Part shown: positions 45,149 to 57,051 of the stretch, piece by piece
How positions within the stretch are numbered: the first letter of the stretch is position 1
Layout: every line of letters starts with the position of its first letter
From: Halicephalobus mephisto
Taxonomy: Eukaryota > Nematoda > Chromadorea > Rhabditida > Panagrolaimidae
Length of the DNA: 64,000 nt
Assembly: GCA_009193035.1 (NCBI GenBank)
Contig: SWDT01000223.1
Location: forward strand, 124,001 to 188,000
Reading direction: 5' to 3'
Notes under the pieces: model-generated
Databases searched by the model: none
What the model was told of the DNA's origin: nothing
The model's input: only the letters and a program-made list of their open reading frames with translations
Made by a program: the position numbers and the translations under genes

Positions 45149-47962
45149 ATGCCAGCTATTACTTCCAATTTTAGAAAACTTTCTATTTGTAGTACTGGTG
45201 AGTTATTTTTATATTATTTAAATTTAAATTTAAAAGTTGATTTAGATTCAGAAAGCGATTTCGAAATCCTGCCACCGTCTCAATCACGTCAATTGCCGAT
45301 TGTCCGAGCTTTTGTAGGAGAAAGTAATGTATCACGTGCTACGTCGACCAGAATCCGTGGCCAAGAAGACGGTGTTGCTTCAACTGGGAAAGTTTCTCAA
45401 TCATTTGTGAATCCATCAAGTAATGAATCCTCGACGTCGTCCACTGAGTCTTGTGCATCAGGTAATATTATTGTATTTTTAAATCTAATGATAACAAACA
45501 GAAACTGGCCTTTAGTTGGTTGTTTATGTGATTTTTCGAATAGCTGTTAACATTTTCATATATGGATATTAACCCCCGGGGATAGACAGGCACTTTTAAA
45601 CCCCATGACCCTGATCAAGAAGGTTATAGGTTTATCCAAGAAGAATATAGTTCCAAAAAATTAATTACGAAATATTACGTAAAATCAAAATTATCTCATA
45701 AGTTGTTTTAATTTTAAAAACTTCTAAAAATTCCCTTCGAGACTACTTCGTAAACTTCCATATATGAACTTTATAACGGTATTGATTACAAAATAATTGT
45801 CACATAAGTTATTTTAATTTCTAAAAATTCCCTTCGAGACTATTTCGTAGACTTCCATATGTGAGTTTTTAGTGTAGTAATAGTTTGCTGTTTTTAGTGT
45901 AGTAATGGTTTGCTGTTTTTAGTGTAGTAATAGTTTGCTGTTTTTAGTGTAGTAATAGTTTGCTGTTTTAGTGTCTTCTCCTTTGAAGACGTTGCCTTTG
46001 CTTCCGAAAGACAAGATTCCATATGACTTCAGCGATGTCCGAGTTTATTACTGTTCTGAAGAATTGGACCTTGACGACGTTGACGATTACGATGACGAGG
46101 ACAATCTCAAGACTTTACGGCATTTCTCTGCTGCAAATGGAGGATGTATAAATCCGAAAATCATTCAAATTTTAAGAGAAAAAGAAATGGAAATCAATAG
46201 ACTTTTGCCTGCGCAGTACTATATTTCGAAAGTTTTATTTACGAAATTTGCAGAACCCCGGTGTCGAGCCGATGTGGTTACTCTTTCTCCCACGGGCACC
46301 GGAAAAACACTTGCTTATTTGATTCCTCTGACTCAATTTGCCCTCGAGAGACGCAATAATGATGGCCCGAAAATCACAACTCCGATGGCGATGATTTTCG
46401 TTCCTCATCAACCCCTGGCAGAAATGGTCAAACAACGATTGGATCAGATAACTAAAGGAATGGAGATCAAAACCGCGATTTTCACTCATGGTCATACTTC
46501 GGCTAAGACGGATTTTGAGATTGGTGTTTGTACAATTGGAACTTATAGCAAATTATTTGGTCGATCTCTCGATGATTTGAAAACTTTGGAGTACTTAGTC
46601 ATCGATGAAGCCGACGTGATGTTGCAAGAATTGTCGAATTTCAAACATTTCAAAAATTTGAGAAGTTGTTCAAACGTGAGTTCTTTTGGAATTTAATGAA
46701 AAACAACTTATTTTCGGAGAGTACTGTAATAGCCCGATTTTTGAAGATTCAATTTCATATATAATTGTTAATTTTCAAGAATATATAGGGGCTTATGTAT
46801 TCGATATAACCGTAATCTAGAGATTTCCGGATCCATCTAAATAGGATATTTCTGAAAAGTTAAAATTCTACAGGATATCCAAATACCCATATAAATTAAT
46901 AATTTTTAACAAGTTCTCTAAATTTGTGTCAAAACAATTTCGTAAAAATCTACATGTAATTTTTATAACAATGATTGATTACGAAATAACTACATAAAAC
47001 CAAAATTTTAAGCTTATTTGTTTTCTGGAAATTTTTAGAAATTTGTTCAGAAACTATTTCGCAAAGAAATTATTTATGATTGTTTTTCAGTGTCGTGCTT
47101 TACTGTTTTCCGCGACTTCAAACAACTACATAAAGGAATTCATCGACTCGAATAACTGTTTCTTTATTGAGTGTGGTGAACTTAATTCTATTGCCAAAGG
47201 GGTTGTTCAGAATTTTATCGAAGTTGATACAGAAAAACAAAGTTCCTTATATGGAATTGCAGCAGGTAATCCGACTTTGAAGTACTTTGAAGGACCTCCA
47301 AATCCATTCGATGCTGTTTTTTTGATTCTGAAGTCACTTCCGAAACCGATTAAAGCAATAATTTTTTGTAAAAGAAAAGTAACTGCCGAATTTATTGCTC
47401 ACAAATTAATTTTAATAGGAGCCAATGCGGCAGCAATTCATGGGTATGTTTTTGTTTTGAGTTATGTTTTGAATTAATTTTTAGAACGTTTGGATCGAAG
47501 ATGAGGAATGACATTCTTGAAGAATTTGCAAAAGGGAAAATCGATGTTTTAGTAGCTACGAGATTGATTACTCGAGGTGTGGATCTGGATGTTAATATTG
47601 TTATTAACTATGATTTACCATTGGAAGTGACGGAATATATCCATAGAGTAGGTAGATGTGGCAGAAACGGTAATCGTGGTGTGGCATATACTTTTGTGGA
47701 TTTTAATAATCGTGCGGATTATATGCCTTCTGTTATTAGAGCAATAGCTCTTGTAAGTTTTGTATTTAATTAAGTTTTTAAAAGTACTTTTTAGGAAATT
47801 AATAAAATGGTTATGAAAAATAAAAGTAATGGAGAACTTCTTCCGGATTTTTTCGTGAAAAAAATGGATACTTATGTTGCGGACGAATTAAAGAAACGAA
47901 ATCTTTATTTACGACGGATTCAACAGGATCTTCGATTTGAAATGGATAATGATGAATTATAG
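45149..47962 (+). CDS. Divergent DEAD-box RNA helicase
   Basis: Exons 45149-45197, 45246-45461, 45972-46675, 47091-47443, 47485-47752 and 47795-47962 give 585 residues. Intron 1 is 48 bases and itself open, so retention would keep frame. After an acidic, Ser-rich N-terminus come a Q-motif-like LLPAQ, Walker A as SPTGTGKT (about 194-201), DEAD in YLVIDEADVML (about 300), SAT in LLFSATSNN, motif IV AIIFCKRK, motif V ATRLITRGVDLD and motif VI YIHRVGRCGRNG. Motif Ia (normally PTRELA) is VPHQPLAEM and motif Ib (TPGR) is TIGTYSKL, so RNA-contact motifs of domain 1 are divergent while the ATPase and domain-2 motifs are kept. The subfamily is not identifiable by eye; nematode germline/small-RNA helicases are one possibility. 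Confidence 0.88.
45866..45971 (+). repeat. 25-bp tandem repeat carrying successive splice acceptors
   Basis: Four units of TTTTTAGTGTAGTAATAGTT-TGCTG end at the exon starting at 45972. Every unit contains TTTTTAG, so there are four upstream AG acceptors equivalent to the one used (TGCTGTTTTAG). Confidence 0.85.
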
Positions 47963-48779
47963 TGTTTTTATTTTATAATTAATTTTTTTTGGAAAAATAA
48001 AAATTTAAATGATTTTTTTAATTTTAAGGGATCAATAATCAATAAAAAGTGATCACTGTTTCTTCCGGGTTTAAAAATAACTTTTTTCATTCTGCAAGAC
48101 TACCTGTTTAATGTGACAAAAATTTTTTCGAAAATGATAGTCAATTTTTTTTGTGTTCATTGTCACACATCGTACTTGATTACTTAATTGATTAACATTC
48201 TTGTTAAATTTGGAATAATTTCTTTGCAAAAATTTTAATTTTGCAAAATATGCATTTTTTATTAAAAATTTTAGGAAAAATAATGGTTGTAAAACAGTTG
48301 ATTCGATGTGAGAGTTGATCTTCTGGAAGTTTTACTTCCTTGTGGCAGTTGAACCTTTGGGAGTTTTGTTCTATTAGGATTTTACTTTTCTATGATAATT
48401 ATACTCTCTAATAGTTATCTTTATAGATATTTGTTCCTTTAGGACTTTTACTTTCTATGATAGCCATTTTTATGGATATCTGTTCTTCTAAGATTTATAC
48501 TTTTCTATGATAATTGTACTCTCTAATAGTTATCTCTATAGATATTTGTTCCTTTATATTTTTCTATGACAGTTATCTTTATGGATATTTGTTCTCCTAA
48601 GATTTATACTTTTCTATGACATTTATCTTTATAGATATCTGTTCTCCAAGATTTATACTTTTCTATAATAATTATACTCTCTAATAGTTATCTTTATGAA
48701 TATTTGTTCTCCTAGGATTTATAGTTTTCTATGACATTTATCTTTATAGATATTTGTTCTCCTAGAACTTTTAATTTTC
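47963..48779. other. Intergenic with a TTATCTTTATAGATATTTGT repeat
   Basis: No gene is seen. Positions about 48380-48779 are an imperfect tandem repeat (period roughly 55-65 bases) of TTTCTATGATAATTATACTC, TCTAATAGTTATCTTTATAG and ATATTTGTTC(T/C)CCTAGGA. Confidence 0.65.
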
Positions 48780-48950
48780 TACATACAAAAAAGCGTAACT
48801 TTTGGTCCAGTAACAAATGCAAATTCCCACTATTATTTTTTAATTTTCGTCACAAATTTCAAATATTCATGAAAAATGTGATGATTGTGTTACATTTTTG
48901 TCACTTGTTGCAATTGTTACAGCACCAAAAGTTACACTTTTTTGTATGTA
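48780..48950. mobile_element. Short MITE, second copy, 26-bp terminal inverted repeats
   Basis: TACATACAAAAAAGCGTAAC-TTTTGG at the left pairs with CCAAAAGTTACACTTTTTTG-TATGTA at the right with one mismatch; length 171 bp. The interior matches the copy at 30798-30955 (ATTTTCGTCACAAA, TATTCATGAAAAATGTGA, TGCAATTGTTA). It is inserted in the TTATCTTTATAGATATTTGT repeat. Confidence 0.78.
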
Positions 48951-49488
48951 CGATAATTTCCCCTCTGGCAATTACCTTTGGTGTTTTTAACCGGTTTTAC
49001 TAGCAGTTGGCTGATTAGACAGTTATCATTATGTAACATTTATTTTCCAAGAATTTTTACTCTTTTTTGACAGTTGATCCCCTTCGGCATTTCTTGCCTT
49101 AGGATTTTGGTTTCTGATTTCATAAATCCAATTTTTTCGATTTATATTCAATTTTTGAATTAATTTAACATACAAAAAAATAATTTTAAAAAACTTCAAA
49201 ACCAACTTGGATCGAAGAATCAGTGTCGTAGAGTCGAAAATAATCTTCTCGAAAATTTTATGAAAGAATCTAGTTTTAATTTTTTTAAACTTTGAAGCTC
49301 AATCGATCAAATAAATGTTCTTTGTAATTTTAAGATCGTAATGGTTCCACCCTTTCCTTCAAAAATTTCAATTTATCAAATTCAACTTGATTTATATGGG
49401 TGTTGTTCAATTTACTTCCTTGTCTTTGGATCAATGGTCATTAGCAATCCTAAATTACCCATTGTGTCTAAATTGAGTAACTAGGAAA
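48951..49488. other. Intergenic upstream of serine palmitoyltransferase gene
   Basis: No ORF is supported. It presumably holds the promoter of the next gene; no TATA box or trans-splice site can be singled out. Confidence 0.4.
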
Positions 49489-52046
49489 ATGGCTCCAGAT
49501 GTTCAAAGAAATTCTGAAGGAACTTTAGACGAAGATCAAGATCGTCAACAAAAACTTAACGAAGATTACGTCCGAGGAGAGTATTCTGCCGTCTCTTCCG
49601 GGACAATTTCGTTTTTTGGAGACTTTATGGTTGGAGTTCAGTATTTCGTCATGGTCCTTGCGGCCATAATAAACGAGGTTTTGAGGAATCTGGGGATTTT
49701 GAAGACGTATTATCCTCAAGAAAGAAAAAAACAAGCTGTACGTTTTTGGTAATTTCGAAATTCAATTTAATTTTAACTAATACATAATAAAAATTACAAA
49801 TAATGTTTAATTTAAATCCCAGTTACTATCTAATTTTAATCGACATTTGTTTTTATCGCAATTAATAATTTTATTAATTACAATTAACATTTATTTTTAT
49901 AAATTTCAGTTAATATTTAATTTTTTAAATTTCCAGGACTTTGTAGAACTCAAAGACAGAATGGAAGCCATTTACATTAACAAAATCTACCGTATGGCTT
50001 CGGATATTCTTTGCAGACCGGTTTCTGGAGTTCCTAATACTCGGATGAAACTGTGGGAGAGAGTCACCCATGATTATGGATGGACTTATGAGTACACTGG
50101 GAAGCTTCAAGAGACCCTAAGTGTGGGGTCTTACAACTATTTGGGATTTTCTCAGAATCATGGTTCTTGTGCAGACATGACTGCCAGATACATCGATAAC
50201 TTTGGGATTTACGGGTGTACTGTAAGGAATGAATTTGGTTTGTTTTGGAATGTCTTAATAAGAGATATAGTGGATTTTAGGGACTTTTCGAAAGCAATCA
50301 GAAGTCGAGAAACAAATTGCTGAATTCCTGGGGACAGAGGACGCTGTTTGTTGTCCTATGGGCTTCGGAACCAACGCCATGAATCTTCCGGCTTTAGCGA
50401 CCGAAAATACACTTGTTCTTAGTGACGAATTTAATCATGCTAGTCTCATCCTCGGGTTGCGATCATCCAGAGCAAAAATTACTGTATTTAAACATAACGG
50501 TAAGATTACTGTAATTTAAGTAATTTTCTCTAATTTCAATTGTTGGAAAAATCAAAAACAACGTAAAAGGACAATCGACAGAAATTCATTGATTAGACAT
50601 ATTTGTCCTTTCATTCGTTATTTTAATTTCGATCGTGTGTTGTAAGAAATTCAAAAATTGCGTAGGCGAATAGTCGACAAAACTTTAGTGATTGATTAAA
50701 TTTTTTATTCTAATTGAACATCCAATCAGCGATAAGAAGGTTCATCCGGAAACAGTTTAGCGGGTCATTCGCAAAGGGCCAAAGATTCTTTCGCAAGAGG
50801 TCCAGATGTGCATTTACAAAGGATTTAGAAATCATGTATGGAGTTTTAGATGTATACATAGAAAGTTTAAAGGTCCATTTACAAGAGGTTTTGAGGATCA
50901 TTTATAGAAGTCTTGAAGATATATGCATATAAAGTCCAGAAATTCATGTACAAAGAATTCAATAAGCATTCACAAGAGCTTGAAAGATTCATATACAGAA
51001 GATTCGAAAATTCATTCACAATAGAGCTAGAAATTTCGGGTTCTTGCGCACAAAATGTCACGTAGATAAATTTAATTCCTTCTCTACGTTTGTAACGAAA
51101 TCTATAAGACTAATATAACCTCATAAGTACATCCAAAATGTCAAATTTCGAAAATCTTTATAAAGTTTTCTAACGAAAATTTAGATAAAAACATTAAAAA
51201 CCATGTACTATTAATGATTAAAGTCGACTTATTGCAGACCCCAATAATTGTGAATTTAAACTTCGTGAAGCCTTTGTAGAATTCTGTGAGAAATATAAAA
51301 AGAAACCGGATAAAATCCTCATTGTTGTTGAGGGGATCTACTCGATGGAAGGCTCTATAGTTAATCTCCCGGAATTCATCAAAGTCAAGAAAAGAAACAA
51401 GGCCTATCTCTACATCGACGAAGCCCACTCCGTCGGAGCCTTAGGTCCTAATGGAAGAGGAGTGGTGGATTACTGGGGCTGTGACCCGAGGGATGTTGAC
51501 ATACTCATGGGGACTTTGACGAAAAGTTTTGCTTCTGCTGGTGGCTATATTGCTGGAAGTAAGAAACTAGTCAACTATCTCAGAGTCAGAAGCTCTGTCA
51601 CCAATTACGGATCTCCAATGAGTCCACCTATAATCGGGCAAATCCAAGAATCTATGAGAATCATTTCCGGAAATGACGGAACCAATACCGGAAGGCAGAA
51701 GATCAACCAACTTCTGAGGAACACACGGTACTTCAGAAGACGATGCAAACAACTCGGATTCTTAGTTCTCGGACACGAAGATTCTCCAGTGGTTCCTCTT
51801 ATGACGTTCTTCATCAGCAAAGTCGTGGCTGTTGGGAGAGAAACTCTGAAGCACAACATCGCCCTTATCGGGGTCGGGTACCCGGCGACACCTATCAACA
51901 AAGCGAGAACGAGGGTCTGTCTCAGCTCCGACCACACCAAGGAGGATATTGATCAAGTCCTAAGGGTACTCGATCATGTCGGGGACAAAATCGGGATCAA
52001 ATATGGAAAGAATCCTTATCCAAATGATTATATTGTGGAATATTGA
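49489..52046 (+). CDS. Serine palmitoyltransferase, catalytic long-chain-base subunit 2 (SPTLC2-type)
   Basis: Exons 49489-49737, 49937-50237, 50281-50499 and 51238-52046 give 525 residues. It is a PLP-dependent alpha-oxoamine synthase. The PLP-binding lysine is in GTLTKSFASAGGY (about residue 352), and YIDEAHSVGALGPNGRGVVD, FNHASLILG and SMEGS are the family's cofactor and substrate motifs. Presence of the lysine separates it from the non-catalytic SPTLC1 type. It condenses serine with palmitoyl-CoA, the first step of sphingolipid synthesis, at the ER with an SPTLC1 partner. An N-terminal hydrophobic stretch (YFVMVLAAIINEVL) is the membrane anchor. The 43-base intron 50238-50280 is required to join NEFG-TFRKQSEVEKQIAEF; without it the frame is lost. 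Intron 3 (50500-51237) has a degenerate TTCATTCACAAGAG repeat. Confidence 0.94.
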
Positions 52047-54212
52047 TAAGAAACAGAAATGGTTGTGTTGAACAGTCAAAGAAATTGGGCGTTATATGTC
52101 CAAAATGAACACAATGTCGAAAAACTTAAGCTCAACAAACGTTATTTTCTTTTGCTCGAAAAAGATTAAATGATAAAGTATAAGAATTCTAATCCGTGGA
52201 TTCTTCCTCCCTGCGATCTTTTGTCAAGTATTTTCACGTTTTTAATCAAATCTTCTTGTATTTTTTGGTGAATTTTCTTCTAGATCCTTCGACCAAACGT
52301 CCCTGTGTCTTTTGGTGAATAGAGCAAATATTCTTCTCCGATTATAAGATAAATTATGTTCGCTTTCATCTATATAATCGAAGAAATTTTAATTTCGATA
52401 ATTATCTTTCATGATTTTAATTTGCTTTGTTAGATGTTCTTGAATCATTACTAACGCCAAAGATTCATTGGGTTTCAAAATCAAATTCCTAATTGGGAGT
52501 AATGCAAATGATCAAGTTCTTTTAATGATGACTTTGGACACCAGTATCGATACAAAAAGCGAAAAAAACAGTAGTTTAAGAGAAATCAGACAGAAAAAAC
52601 TATTTATATAAGACACAGACAGTACGTGATATATGATACACCTGCAAGCGGAAAAGAAGGAATTTAAAATATGGTTTACACAAACCTTAAGGCATCTTCA
52701 AACGCTTTTAAAAGTTCATCTAATGGTCCTTTAGTGGAAATTCATTTCATTTTTCGTCTCAATTACGACGAAAAAGGGATAAAAAATAATCACAAACTGT
52801 CAATAAAAGAAAAGTCTAGAAATTAAAAAATAATGAAAAGGATCTTCAGTAAAATGAAAACCTTTGTAATATATAAATTACCAAAAATAATATAATTATC
52901 TCTTAAAATGTTCCCAATTCATGGATAATGTTTCATATTTTTGCATAAATGAGATACTTAATGTCTTAATTTCAATGCATTTAATCGTATTATTTTCAAT
53001 GTACTAGGTACATGTAATTCCATGTATTAAAAAGTACTATATTCTTAGTATACCGATATATTAAACGCCGAACTGATGCAATAAGTGTGATCGATGTACT
53101 AATAAATGAATTCGTTATATAGACTAAAGTACAACAAAAAACCAACTTTTTTATCGTTTTTCATGTGATCTAATGATTGATTACACTTGGTTTTTTAAAA
53201 GTTGAACTACCAAAGGTTAAGAAAAACGGTCAACATTGTCAAATTATAGTACCAAGTGGTAAACAAGCAAATGAGGAAGTAAAGAAATTTTTATAAACAA
53301 TAAACACGAAAAAAAACATGACTAAAAAAAACAGGAATTGACTGCCAGAAAATATTTTAATACTTTTCCAAATAAAGTTTAAATTACTTTGACTTAATCT
53401 GGTAGAAATCATTCTAGAAAATTGTTATCTGATCATGTAAGAATTATTACAGAAAGATCTCTGACTTGATGTAAATCTTTTTAAAATGTTTCGGATCAGT
53501 CTAACTGTTGGATCGTCGCTGAGAGCTCTGGATCCACGTGTAGACGAACAATATGTAAAACAACTTTACAAGCACAAGATAAATCACAACTCTATCACAA
53601 TTATTGCGCAGTCTCAAAATTGTCGCTAATCTGTAATCGTACCTCTTTCATCGGTCTTCAGGGTATTTCTCTTCGGGACCAATGCTGTGTGGCTCACACT
53701 CAAATAGATTGTGCACAATCCAACACCAACATATTTTTAAAAAGCTCTTATCCTGCTAACTCCTTTCAGAACTTCTGGTAAGATTTAAATCAATCATGTA
53801 TTTGCATCTAATAATTGTTTAATATCTTGATAGTTATCCACTTTCAAGATCTTCTAAACACACCGAACATGTTTTTTACCTTAATATTAGCTAATATAAC
53901 GGTATTTTCAGAACCTTACATACTACCTATCCTTTCACTAGACTCATTAATCCATTGTCTCGTTATTGGAATAAGATAAAATTGAGAACAACTAAGAAAC
54001 AATCAAGTCTACGATTGATCGGTGGTATTATTCCTATAATTCGTCTCTGTTTTTTATAGATTAAATATCATTATTGAAAGAAAGATTCTTCCGGACCGAC
54101 CTTTCGACTCTTGTTTTACATTGATCAGGACAGAAAAGCCAGGAATTTCCCTCGATAAGAAGTGGCAATTAGTCTTTTGATTGTCTTCTGTACAATCAAT
54201 CTTTGGCTTTAT
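52047..54212. other. Intergenic region between serine palmitoyltransferase and lysozyme array
   Basis: It is less AT-rich than most spacers here. A weak relative of the satellite elements (TTCAATGTACTAGGTACATG, TATACCGATATATTAAACG) lies at about 52960-53110. A coding-like segment at 53486-53777 is listed separately. Nothing else is recognised. Confidence 0.45.
53486..53777 (+). pseudogene. Coding-like segment, possibly a decayed gene
   Basis: ATG at 53486 opens 47 codons (MFRISLTVGSSLRALDPRVD, then EQYVKQLYKHKINHN) to a TAA at 53629. After TCGGTCTTCAG, a second open stretch from 53662 (RDQCCVAHTQIDCAQSN) ends at a GTAAGA donor at 53778. The parts do not join in frame and no further exon fits. 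Family unknown. Confidence 0.25.
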
Positions 54213-54241
54213 AGATAAACTCACACTATTGGGTATATAAA
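54213..54241 (+). promoter_or_regulatory. Lysozyme unit 1 promoter: GATA box and TATA box
   Basis: AGATAA at 54213-54218 lies 59 bases before the ATG and TATATAA at 54234-54240 lies 38 before it. GATA sites drive intestinal lysozyme genes in C. elegans (ELT-2); that is established for the model and inferred here. Confidence 0.6.
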
Positions 54242-54271
54242 GGCAGGGAAACATGGAATTGTTTATTCGTA

Positions 54272-54916
54272 ATGAAGCTTCTTCTCGCCGTCTTTGCTAT
54301 TGCTCTGCCCTTCACCTCAGCCACTATCGGCTGGGACGGGATCCAGGCAGTTTCTGAATCCGGCTTCAAGTGCCTTGCATCCAATGGGTACCACTTCTTC
54401 ATTGCCAGAGTTTGGGAGTCTGTTGGGAATTACGATAACACTGGTATCCAAAACATCAAGAACGCCAGAGCTGCTGGATGGGAGTATGTCGACGGATATA
54501 TCTTTCCATGTTTGAGAGATACCTGTGCTGCTCCTAAGAACCAAGTAGAAGCTACTGTCAACCGCCTTCACGCTGATGGAGCTAAATTCGGGATGCTGTG
54601 GCTTGACATCGAACGGCTTGCATGGCCTGCAGACAAGACTCATAACAGAAACTTCATTACGGCTATGATGGATCAATTGGCAGCCATGAACGTTAACTAC
54701 GGTATCTACACCAACTACAACAACTGGGAAGCCATCGTTGGAGCTGACTGGACCGGAGCTTCTCATAGACCATTATGGTGGGCTGATTATAATGGACATC
54801 AAGACTACACTGGCTTCAAAGCGTTTGGAGGATGGAGTAAGCCGAGTATCCATCAGTATTCTGGATCCGTCAACGGACCATGCGGAGTCAACATGGACCA
54901 GAACTGGTACCCTTGA
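54272..54916 (+). CDS. Protist-type (GH25-like) lysozyme, array unit 1
   Basis: Single exon, 214 residues. The signal peptide MKLLLAVFAIALPFTSA is followed by TIGWDGIQAVSESGFKC, with Asp22 at the first GH25 active-site position. DIE at 112-114 (MLWLDIER) supplies the DxE acid pair, and the C-terminus ends GPCGVNMDQNWYP. The family corresponds to the Entamoeba-like lysozymes of nematodes, secreted from the intestine and implicated in digestion of and defence against bacteria. There is no intron, unlike nearly every other gene in the window. The 3' half is almost identical to unit 4. AATAAA lies about 35 bases past the stop. The start is fixed by the signal peptide and the adjacent TATA box. 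Confidence 0.93.
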   Translation: MKLLLAVFAIALPFTSATIGWDGIQAVSESGFKCLASNGYHFFIARVWESVGNYDNTGIQNIKNARAAGWEYVDGYIFPCLRDTCAAPKNQVEATVNRLHADGAKFGMLWLDIERLAWPADKTHNRNFITAMMDQLAAMNVNYGIYTNYNNWEAIVGADWTGASHRPLWWADYNGHQDYTGFKAFGGWSKPSIHQYSGSVNGPCGVNMDQNWYP

Positions 54917-55117
54917 ATGCCTTTTGTAAATGTGAAATAATCATTGTATAATAAAAATGTCAAATGTGTAATTTCCCAAAAATATTTGGATCTCAGTTCT
55001 AAGAGCTTGTTAGTAGTTTTTAGAACTCCAAGTTTCAGACACTGGTCTAAAAGGTTCCATTGAATTTTAGACAAGTTCTTTTCCTAATTGCTGCGGACAA
55101 AATCATCCCATATAAAT

Positions 55118-55211
55118 CACATCCGGGATGGTTTCTTGAATATTTGATAACAATTAATGGTATTAATGATCAAGCAAGCCTACATTGAAGGCAATAACTT
55201 TTGATTGATAA
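55118..55211 (+). promoter_or_regulatory. Lysozyme unit 2 upstream region: CATCCGGGATGG block and GATA box
   Basis: CACATCCGGGATGG at 55118 is followed by TTGAATATTTGATAACA, and a second TGATAA at 55206-55211 lies 54 bases before the start codon. Both are shared with other array units. Confidence 0.6.
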
Positions 55212-55259
55212 CAGAAAACTGCAATATTAGAGGGGTCGTTTTAGGCTTCTTGTATTAGG

Positions 55260-55502
55260 ATGCGGTTCCGGTCTTTGCTATTGCTGTTCCCTTCACCTCA
55301 ATCATTGTCGGCTGGGACGGGATTCAGACAGTCTTTGAATTCAACTTTAAGTACCTTACATCCAATAAATCCTACTTCATTGTCAAAATTTGGAAATGAT
55401 GACACCTATGGAAGCGTTAATATCAACCATATCAGAGTCACTGGATAGGAGTATGTCAATGAGCCATGTGATATCAATATGAATCAAAACTGATGCTCTT
55501 GA
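55260..55502 (+). pseudogene. Lysozyme pseudogene, array unit 2 (large internal deletion)
   Basis: It starts with an ATG 54 bases after the GATA box. A frame change follows within the signal region; then IIVGWDGIQTVFEFNF is recognisable, then tandem stop codons. About 400 bases encoding the middle of the protein are missing, and it resumes only at the C-terminal CDINMNQN region, ending at 55502. It cannot encode a lysozyme. Confidence 0.88.
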
Positions 55503-55842
55503 ATTCTACAACAATCACACTCTCGTAAAAATAATAAAAGTATTTTTCACAAGATCATCTTGATAACAGTTATAACAACCATTGCAAAACTTCTAAGGAT
55601 TTGGCTTTCAGGTAGTGGTTTCAAACAATTCTAGATTTTCAAAGGTTTTAAAATTTTCTACAAGATTTTGGGATAATTGCTGAGATTCTGAAAGGTTAAA
55701 TGGAATTTTATATAATTCCAGACATTCTCGTTGATTTTTAACAAGGTTTCAAAACTATGACTGCATTCTGGGAAATTCTAATATTAATTAAAAAAACCAC
55801 TTTGGCTTAAAATCACAATGAGATTAATCTCTGCATACTTAT

Positions 55843-55933
55843 AACATCCGGGATGGTTCCCTGATTATTTGATAAAGAAATATTTTGATGTCTAATCATG
55901 GCTACAGTGAACTTAACAGTCTTTTATTGATAA
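55843..55933 (+). promoter_or_regulatory. Lysozyme unit 3 upstream region: AACATCCGGGATGG and GATA box
   Basis: AACATCCGGGATGG at 55843 with TTATTTGATAAAG, and TGATAA at 55928-55933, exactly 54 bases before the pseudogene's ATG. Confidence 0.6.
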
Positions 55934-55981
55934 CAGGAACTTCAACAAAGACTACGCTGTGTAGATCTTTTTTGTGTCAAG

Positions 55982-56616
55982 ATGCAATTCTTTTTATTGC
56001 TTCTCGTTGATTTTCCTTTCATCTTAGTCACTACTGGTTGAAACGGGATCCAGACCGTTTCTACAGCTGACTTCGTAAACCTCACTGAAAATGGGTACTA
56101 CTTTTTCATTATGAGGGTCTACAGACACAATGATAGATGTAATACTATGAGAAGGTAGAATATCAAAAGTTCCCAAACTACTGAATAAGAGTACATTGAC
56201 GGATACATTTCCTCGTGTTTAAAATTTACTTGTTCCACTACTAAAAGTCAAGTCTTCCATACAGTCAATGAATTCAAAATCAAGATATCTAAGTTTGGAA
56301 TATTCTGGCTTGATATTGAAATTCCTGAATGACTGACAAGCAACATTCATGATAGAACTTTCATTGAAAATACGATGACAGAGTTAGAAGATCTAGGTAT
56401 AAATTACAACACTTACACTAATAACTACATGCGAGAAGCTATTGTCGAATTTGATTGAAACTTCTCATAGATAATTATGGTGAACTGACCAAAACGGACA
56501 TCAAGATTTTACTGGATTGAAAGACTGGTGGATGAATCGAATCAACCCTTTGTCAATATTCCGGATCTGTCAATGAATTATGTGAAGTCAACATGGACCG
56601 CAACTGGCACTCTTGA
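55982..56616 (+). pseudogene. Lysozyme pseudogene, array unit 3 (full length, many stops)
   Basis: ATG and a signal-like start are present, but the active-site GWDGI is hit by TGA in place of Trp. Further stops and small indels follow, and the homologous end (CEVNMDRNWHS) is still recognisable. Both the DxE and the C-terminal regions can be traced, so the copy decayed by point mutation rather than by deletion. Confidence 0.88.
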
Positions 56617-57051
56617 ATCTTTTTTATCTTTTAATAACTATGATATAGTAAAAACTTGAATTGAGTATTATTACGAAATGATTTTAAAAAGCATATCAAA
56701 TACCCTTTAAATCTCTTAACATTTGTAGTTTTAGATAATGTTTTAAAGTTTTCCACGGAACTGAGAAAGATTCTTCAATTAATAAATCTATTGTTTACAA
56801 TTATAGTCGCGTAAATCACCTTATATAGATAATCTTCGATGAACTTCATTGATCAGCGAAGTGCAGTGAAATTACGAATATTTGATTACGATTAACTATT
56901 TTTACGTCAAAATGTGAAAAACGGTGCTAAATTCCTTCTTATTTATTAGCATATTTCATTTTTTCGTTACTTATTTGTAAACTGTAGACATCTGTGTAAA
57001 TCGTAGACATTTGTGTAAACCGCAGACATCTGTGTAATTAATACTGTTTTT

